Assembly: GCA_002344065.1 (NCBI GenBank)
Contig: DDTK01000009.1
Location: 44,213 to 108,212, forward strand
DNA: 64,000 nucleotides
Reading direction: 5' to 3'
DNA from: Flammeovirgaceae bacterium UBA2366
GTDB taxonomy: Bacteria > Bacteroidota > Bacteroidia > Cytophagales > Cyclobacteriaceae
Below the pieces are notes generated by a model. The model was given only the letters and a program-made list of their open reading frames with translations. It was not told the DNA's origin and made no database searches. The stretch's first letter is position 1; each line of letters opens with the position of its first letter. The position numbers were made by a program, and so were the translations under genes. Positions 59,413-64,000 of the stretch are shown piece by piece.

Positions 59413-60600
59413 ATGGATCTTCTCTCTAAAATCAAATCCCTCTCCGAAAAGTATGCAAAGGATGTAGTGGCTATGCGCAGGCACATACACGCTAACCCTG
59501 AATTATCATACCTGGAGTTTAATACGGCTAAGTATGTAGCCAGCCAATTAAAATCCTTCGGCTTTACACCTGAAGAAGTTGCCAAAACGGGTCTGGTGGT
59601 AGAGATAAAAGGCAAAAATCCGGAAAGGAAAATGGTCGCCCTGCGGGCAGATATGGATGCATTGCCCATTCATGAAGCGAACGATGTTTCATACAAATCG
59701 ACAAACCCCGGTGTGATGCACGCTTGCGGGCACGATGTGCACACGGCTTCGTTATTGGGAACGGCTAAAATTCTTAACGACATTAAGCATGACTTTGAAG
59801 GAACCGTTCGGTTGATCTTTCAACCCGGTGAAGAAAAAAATCCTGGAGGCGCATCGTACATGATCAAAGAAGGTGTGCTCGAAAATCCAGCACCGGCTTC
59901 CATCATCGGGCAGCATGTATTTCCACTTTTACCTGTTGGAAAGATTGGTTTCCGTGAAGGCATGTACATGGCCAGCAGCGATGAATTGTTTTTGAAAGTA
60001 ATCGGTAAGGGCGGCCACGGTGCTGCACCCGAATTAACCATCGACCCCATTGTAATTGCTTCCCACATCATCATCGCATTGCAACAGGTGGTTAGTAGAA
60101 ACGCCTCACCCAAACAACCCACCGTACTCACCTTTGGAAAAATAATCGGTGATGGAGCTACCAACATCATACCGAATGAAGTGACCATGGCCGGCACCTT
60201 TCGGGCTATGGATGAAACGTGGAGAAAAGAAGGGTTGAAAAAAATAAAAAAAATTGCTGAAACACTGGCCGAAAGCATGGGTGGAAAATGTGAAGTGGAA
60301 ATTTCCCATGGCTATCCCTTTCTGAAAAACGATCCGTCCGTAACCCAACGCATCCGCAAAGCCGCTGAAGCCTATGTGGGAAAAGAAAATGTAGTCGACA
60401 TCGATATTACGTTAGGCAGCGAGGACTTTGCCTATTATTCGCAAGTGGTACCGGCATCCTTTTATCGATTAGGTACCCGCAACGAAAGCAAGGGCATAAC
60501 TTCGTATGTACATACACCTACCTTCAACATTGATGAAGACGCCCTGATCACCAGCCCCGGACTGATGGCCTGGATGGCGGTAAATGAGTTGAAGTCTTAG
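59413..60600 (+). CDS. M20 family amidohydrolase
   Basis: A 395-residue metal-dependent hydrolase: VVAMRRHIHANPELSYLEFN, LRADMDALPIHEANDVSYKS, MHACGHDVHTASLLGTAKIL, FQPGEEKNPGGASYMIKEGV. HACGHDxH holds the two zinc/manganese ligands and the E of QPGEE is the acid-base residue. The dimerisation domain has GKGGHGAAPELTIDPIVIAS. The family includes N-acyl-amino-acid and IAA-amino-acid hydrolases; substrate unknown. A -7-like TATTTTTG lies at 59399. Followed by a Na/Pi transporter gene. Confidence 0.92.
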   Translation: MDLLSKIKSLSEKYAKDVVAMRRHIHANPELSYLEFNTAKYVASQLKSFGFTPEEVAKTGLVVEIKGKNPERKMVALRADMDALPIHEANDVSYKSTNPGVMHACGHDVHTASLLGTAKILNDIKHDFEGTVRLIFQPGEEKNPGGASYMIKEGVLENPAPASIIGQHVFPLLPVGKIGFREGMYMASSDELFLKVIGKGGHGAAPELTIDPIVIASHIIIALQQVVSRNASPKQPTVLTFGKIIGDGATNIIPNEVTMAGTFRAMDETWRKEGLKKIKKIAETLAESMGGKCEVEISHGYPFLKNDPSVTQRIRKAAEAYVGKENVVDIDITLGSEDFAYYSQVVPASFYRLGTRNESKGITSYVHTPTFNIDEDALITSPGLMAWMAVNELKS

Positions 60601-60650
60601 CTTTCGGAAATCAGATTATAGATTTCTACATTTAGGCAAGCTAATCGTAC

Positions 60651-62261
60651 TTGGAATCCAACACACCATTAACGCCCCCGCAGCCCACTCCCTTTAATTG
60701 GGAAAGAGCAAGAAAAATCCTGTACATACTGGGTACCCTGGTGCTGTTTGTGTTTGCACTCGATTTAATGATTTCATCGCTTCAAAACCTGGGGAGCACC
60801 GCAGCAGAAGCCATACTATTGGCCACCTCCAACCCATTTACTGCACTTTTTATTGGTCTGCTGATTACAGCCATGATACAAAGCAGTTCAACCGCTACCA
60901 GTTTGGTGGTAGCATTGGTGGCTTCCGGGTCCATCACCATCGATAGCGCCATACCCATTATCATGGGAGCCAATATTGGCACTACCATTACAAGCACTAT
61001 TGTTTCGTTGGGTTTCATCAACAAGAAGAAAGAATTCAGGCGTGCAGTTGCTGCAGGCACCTATCATGATTTCTTCAACATCCTAACAGTATCCATTTTA
61101 TTTCCGTTGGAATATTTCAATGGATTTCTTTCTAACCTTTCCGGCTGGATTACCGAAAACTTTTTTACCGTAAGCAAAGGCACATCTGGCACAACCTTCA
61201 CGCCTTTGTGGTCGGGGTTTAACTCGATTATAGATTTTCTGGTAAAGATTATCCCCAGCGGGTTTCTTTTGGCCCTGTTTTCTTTTGGCTTGTTGTTCCT
61301 GTCGATTCTGCTGTTCAGAAAACTGATATCCGGATTACTGATGGCCAGCTCACCGGAAAAATTCAGCCGGTTCTTTTTTAAGAACACCATCAAATCATTT
61401 TTCTGGGGATTGTTGACCACGGCCGCCATCCGTTCCAGCACCATTACCACATCGGTGGTAGTGCCCATTGTGGCACAAAAAATTATTACCCTTCGAAAAG
61501 CTGTTCCATTTATACTGGGGGCCAACATAGGCACTACGGTTACGGCTATGATTGCGGCCACGTTAAATGCCAACTCTTCCAGCGCCATTACTATTGCCTT
61601 GGCACATTTTCTATTCAATTTTATTGGTGTACTGGTTTTCTTTCCCATTCCGTTTTTGCGCAACATTCCCATAGCCATGGCGAATGGATTGGGGCGCCTT
61701 ACCATCCGTTACCGATTGGCAGGGTTTGTCTACATTCTTGTTGTTTTCTTTTTTGTTCCTTTCTCACTCATTTATCTTAACAAGGATTCCACCGAAGTGC
61801 TGGAGCTTACCTACCAAAAAACCAATCTCATTACTGGTGAAGAAACTTCCTACCGTATTGTTTCCAAACAACAAACCAGAAGTCAAAGTGGAGAATGGTT
61901 GGTGTATAGACGAAACACCATTGACCCCGATGAAATTTTTCCGGTCTACAGAAAGAATAATGTTTTGTTCATCAACAAAGAGATGATTTTATTTAATGAA
62001 CCAGGTTTTTGCTGGGATGGGGAAAATAAAGAAGGAAAATATCAACGCTGTGTAAACGAAGTACTGCCTGAGTATATAATAAGTGAAGGCCTGCGGTTCG
62101 ATTCCGTATATGTGTACACGCAGCGCTACTACGATCACCCCGATTCGGTGGTGAGTACGGTATATGTTAGCGCACGCTATCCGGTGGTTTTAAAGTCCAT
62201 CCGAAAAGAGAAAAATACTGTGGTTGAAACACGGCAAATCACCTCATTTACCAGAAAATAA
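60651..62261 (+). CDS. Na/Pi cotransporter family protein
   Basis: A 536-residue protein starting at TTG 60651; the first in-frame ATG would cut into the first membrane segment. It carries the duplicated Na/Pi signature: IQSSSTATSLVVALVASGSI with GANIGTTITSTIVSLGF in the first half, and AAIRSSTITTSVVVPIVAQK with GANIGTTVTAMIAAT in the second. QSSS is partly changed (RSSS-like: RSST) in the second repeat. About ten membrane segments; the C-terminal 150 residues are soluble (TNLITGEETSYRIVSKQQTR). Likely sodium-coupled phosphate transport; not proven. Confidence 0.9.
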   Translation: MESNTPLTPPQPTPFNWERARKILYILGTLVLFVFALDLMISSLQNLGSTAAEAILLATSNPFTALFIGLLITAMIQSSSTATSLVVALVASGSITIDSAIPIIMGANIGTTITSTIVSLGFINKKKEFRRAVAAGTYHDFFNILTVSILFPLEYFNGFLSNLSGWITENFFTVSKGTSGTTFTPLWSGFNSIIDFLVKIIPSGFLLALFSFGLLFLSILLFRKLISGLLMASSPEKFSRFFFKNTIKSFFWGLLTTAAIRSSTITTSVVVPIVAQKIITLRKAVPFILGANIGTTVTAMIAATLNANSSSAITIALAHFLFNFIGVLVFFPIPFLRNIPIAMANGLGRLTIRYRLAGFVYILVVFFFVPFSLIYLNKDSTEVLELTYQKTNLITGEETSYRIVSKQQTRSQSGEWLVYRRNTIDPDEIFPVYRKNNVLFINKEMILFNEPGFCWDGENKEGKYQRCVNEVLPEYIISEGLRFDSVYVYTQRYYDHPDSVVSTVYVSARYPVVLKSIRKEKNTVVETRQITSFTRK

Positions 62262-62326
62262 CCATCTTTTTCAATACCCTGAAAGTTGCGATCTTTGCCT
62301 AACTTGGGTGGAATTAACACGACTGC

Positions 62327-62707
62327 ATGCTAAAAGAAACATTGCTTAAGTTCTTTAAACTGGATGGACTCATCGACAACCTTTCGGGATATTTTGAAAC
62401 CCGGATAGAGTTGCTCAAATATGAGTTGAAAGAAGATATTGCCCGGGCCCTGGCGAAAGTAGCTGTTGTTGCCCTGATTGTTATTTTTCTAACACTGTTT
62501 ATCATATTTCTAAGTGTGGCTGTGGCCTATGTGTTGGCCGAATCGGTGGGTACCTATGGTGGTTTCGGTATTGTGGGTGGCGTTTATTTCTTATTGATGC
62601 TGGCACTGATCTTTTTCCGCGAACCGATCAGTCATAAAATAGAACTCGAAATCAAAAAATCATTTAAGAAAAAACAACAACATCATGAAGGGGATGGAAA
62701 CGGATGA
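62327..62707 (+). CDS. Holin-X (phage_holin_3_6)-like membrane protein
   Basis: A 126-residue protein with an N-terminal amphipathic stretch (DNLSGYFETRIELLKYELKE) and two hydrophobic segments (VAVVALIVIFLTLFIIFLSV and GIVGGVYFLLMLALIFFREP). The layout is that of the Holin-X family, common in non-phage contexts and probably involved in envelope functions rather than lysis. The basic tail overlaps the next gene by 23 bases. Confidence 0.75.
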   Translation: MLKETLLKFFKLDGLIDNLSGYFETRIELLKYELKEDIARALAKVAVVALIVIFLTLFIIFLSVAVAYVLAESVGTYGGFGIVGGVYFLLMLALIFFREPISHKIELEIKKSFKKKQQHHEGDGNG

Positions 62708-63098
62708 CCTGGTAAAAAGTCAGTTACTTCAAAAGGCAGCGCAACAGCGGCAGGAAATTGCAAACGAAATGCATGAGATTACCGACCGCACAGAAAAAGT
62801 ATTAACCAACGCACTTATCATTGGTGGATCGCTGGCCCTCACGTATTTTCTGGTGCGCGGATTTTCATCCTCAAAGAAACGTAAAACCCGTAAAGCAAAG
62901 GCCAAAGCTAAGCCTGCAGAAGTTGATGATGCGGAAGAAAACGAAGTGTATGAAGAATCAGGGGCATCACGTATACTCAGTCAGATCGGTACTGCCGTAG
63001 CCTCACAAGCCACCGTATTGTTGCTTGATCTGGCGAAAGAAAAGTTAATGGAATTTTTACAAGCCCAGGCCCAAAAGAAAGCGAATGAAAATTCTTGA
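62685..63098 (+). CDS. Hypothetical protein with one membrane segment and basic linker
   Basis: A 137-residue protein: a charged N-terminal helix (LQKAAQQRQEIANEMHEITD), a hydrophobic segment (ALIIGGSLALTYFLVRGFSS), a very basic linker (KKRKTRKAKAKAKPAEVDDA) and a second amphipathic helix (LDLAKEKLMEFLQAQAQKKA). It overlaps the genes on both sides (23 and 14 bases), so all three are translated together. Not recognised as a known family. Confidence 0.7.
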   Translation: MKGMETDDLVKSQLLQKAAQQRQEIANEMHEITDRTEKVLTNALIIGGSLALTYFLVRGFSSSKKRKTRKAKAKAKPAEVDDAEENEVYEESGASRILSQIGTAVASQATVLLLDLAKEKLMEFLQAQAQKKANENS

Positions 63099-63852
63099 AA
63101 CGTTAAAGGAAAATCAAAAGCTGGGTAAAAAATCCATTGCGGTATTGGTTGACCCCGACAAGGTAGCTGATGCTGCTGCGTTGCAACACCTCATTAACCT
63201 GGCCAGTGAAAACTGTGTCGACTACTTTTTTGTAGGGGGCAGCCTGGTTACTACTACCAATCTTTCAGAGATTGTAAAGCAGATTAAAGAAAATGTAAAC
63301 CTGCCGGTGATTCTTTTCCCGGGTAACTCTATACAAATAGAACCTTCAGCCGATGGAATTTTATTCCTTTCGCTGATTTCAGGACGCAACCCTGAATTAT
63401 TAATTGGCCAGCATGTAGTAGCCGCACCCATTGTACGCAACACCCGGTTGGAAGTATTACCCACCGGGTATATGCTGATTAGTTCAGGCCGAACCACTTC
63501 AGTAGCATACATCAGCAACACCACACCCATACCTGATGACAAATATTCACTGGCCGCTTGCACGGCCATGGCCGGTGAAATGCTGGGGTTACAACTCATG
63601 TACCTGGATGCCGGCAGCGGTGCCGAAAAGGAAATCAGTGCCCGCATGATCAGTGCCGTGCGTAAAGCCATACACACACCGTTGGTTGTGGGGGGTGGCA
63701 TTAACACGGCTCAAAAAGCACTCACAGCGCTGGAAGCCGGAGCTGACATGATTGTGATTGGCAATGCCCTGGAGAAAGACCCCAACCTGCTTATTGAAAT
63801 TGCCGATAAGGTGTATGAGTGGAATCAGAGTGTCGGTGCAGGAAAGGATTAA
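63085..63852 (+). CDS. Geranylgeranylglyceryl-phosphate synthase-like (PcrB/GGGPS) protein
   Basis: A 255-residue TIM-barrel protein: KSIAVLVDPDKVADAAALQH, VDYFFVGGSLVTTTNLSEIV, LPVILFPGNSIQIEPSADGI, LFLSLISGRNPELLIGQHVV, then EAGADMIVIGNALEKDPN. DPDK and FPGN belong to the phosphate-binding and substrate loops of GGGPS/PcrB. Archaeal members make the ether bond of membrane lipids; bacterial forms in Bacteroidota make heptaprenyl or geranylgeranyl glyceryl phosphate. Prenyl chain length cannot be told from sequence. It overlaps the preceding gene by 14 bases. Confidence 0.9.
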   Translation: MKILETLKENQKLGKKSIAVLVDPDKVADAAALQHLINLASENCVDYFFVGGSLVTTTNLSEIVKQIKENVNLPVILFPGNSIQIEPSADGILFLSLISGRNPELLIGQHVVAAPIVRNTRLEVLPTGYMLISSGRTTSVAYISNTTPIPDDKYSLAACTAMAGEMLGLQLMYLDAGSGAEKEISARMISAVRKAIHTPLVVGGGINTAQKALTALEAGADMIVIGNALEKDPNLLIEIADKVYEWNQSVGAGKD

Positions 63853-63946
63853 TTTAGACGCCACAGGCAGTCATACAAAAAAAATATCCTTCAAATTTGA
63901 CTGCAACAGGGGTTTTTAAGGGTAAAACTTGCCCTGTCGCTATATA

Positions 63947-64000
63947 TGAAATATATTCAATTGCATAAACACAAGTGTTGGGCGCAAGGCGGTTGGACGG
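63947..64000 (+). CDS. Possible start of a gene running off the window
   Basis: ATG at 63947 opens a frame (MKYIQLHKHKCWAQGGWT) that stays open to the end of the window. Only 18 codons are visible and no family can be recognised. The preceding 63853-63946 has no clear gene; an imperfect inverted repeat (ACAGGG ... CCCTGT, about 63906-63937) is present. Confidence 0.25.

Overview
This window reads as chromosomal DNA of a Bacteroidota bacterium, most likely a Cytophagales-type relative. Pointers are a C-terminal type IX secretion sorting domain (end of the 46388-49747 gene), a sigma/FecR/TonB-receptor signalling trio with a DUF4974-type FecR, Bacteroidota-style promoters (TTTG, about 19 bases, TAnnTTTG), DUF3667 and DUF4834 proteins, a bacterial geranylgeranylglyceryl-phosphate synthase homologue, and a carbamoyl-phosphate synthase large subunit lacking the usual C-terminal regulatory domain. 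Family assignments come from reading the translations; no database search was run.

Layout. 1-3300 is an accessory patch: a partial ECF sigma factor, an unknown protein, two copies of a MerR/excisionase-like helix-turn-helix gene, and two copies of a winged-helix-like gene, one of them frameshifted at a pentanucleotide repeat. Its right edge carries a tRNA-3'-end-like scar followed by a terminator, as expected of an old integration boundary. 3330-7120 is a DUF4386 / ABC permease / PadR operon. 7462-9580 holds DoxX and a Tat-type Gfo/Idh/MocA oxidoreductase. 9600-9920 is a decayed stretch with an inverted-repeat element and an acyltransferase remnant. 10036-18034 holds GreB, a CotH-like lipoprotein, the sigma/FecR/TonB-receptor trio and two aspartate-rich lipoproteins. 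18159-32862 is mostly housekeeping: BrkB-like protein, thioesterase, MltG, Sua5, WbqC, ClpC, a von Willebrand-like membrane protein, RarA, DUF3667, initiator tRNA-Met next to a degenerate copy of itself, Era, Der, a small lipoprotein and SprT.

32864-37073 is an amino-sugar and peptidoglycan-recycling operon on the minus strand (kinase, MurQ, an unknown protein, NagB-LmbE fusion). A RAYT-type transposase follows, whose 3' end is a perfect hairpin. A cytochrome b5-like and an RDD gene diverge at about 38520 from a dipeptidase, after which comes a tightly overlapping envelope operon (SpoIIM-like, membrane protein, DUF4129, DUF4350, MoxR, small ORF, DUF58). 46388-64000 carries a large secreted metalloprotease-like protein, CarB, a caspase-TPR protein, DapF, SecA with a SPOR lipoprotein, an M20 amidohydrolase, a Na/Pi cotransporter, and a holin-X / hypothetical / GGGP-synthase trio.

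No complete defence system, prophage, CRISPR array or biosynthetic cluster is visible. The most unusual signals are the repeat-length-controlled winged-helix gene, the pseudo-tRNA beside tRNA-fMet, the RAYT gene ending inside its own hairpin, the Asp-rich lipoprotein pair, and unknown genes embedded in the MurNAc-recycling and MoxR operons.
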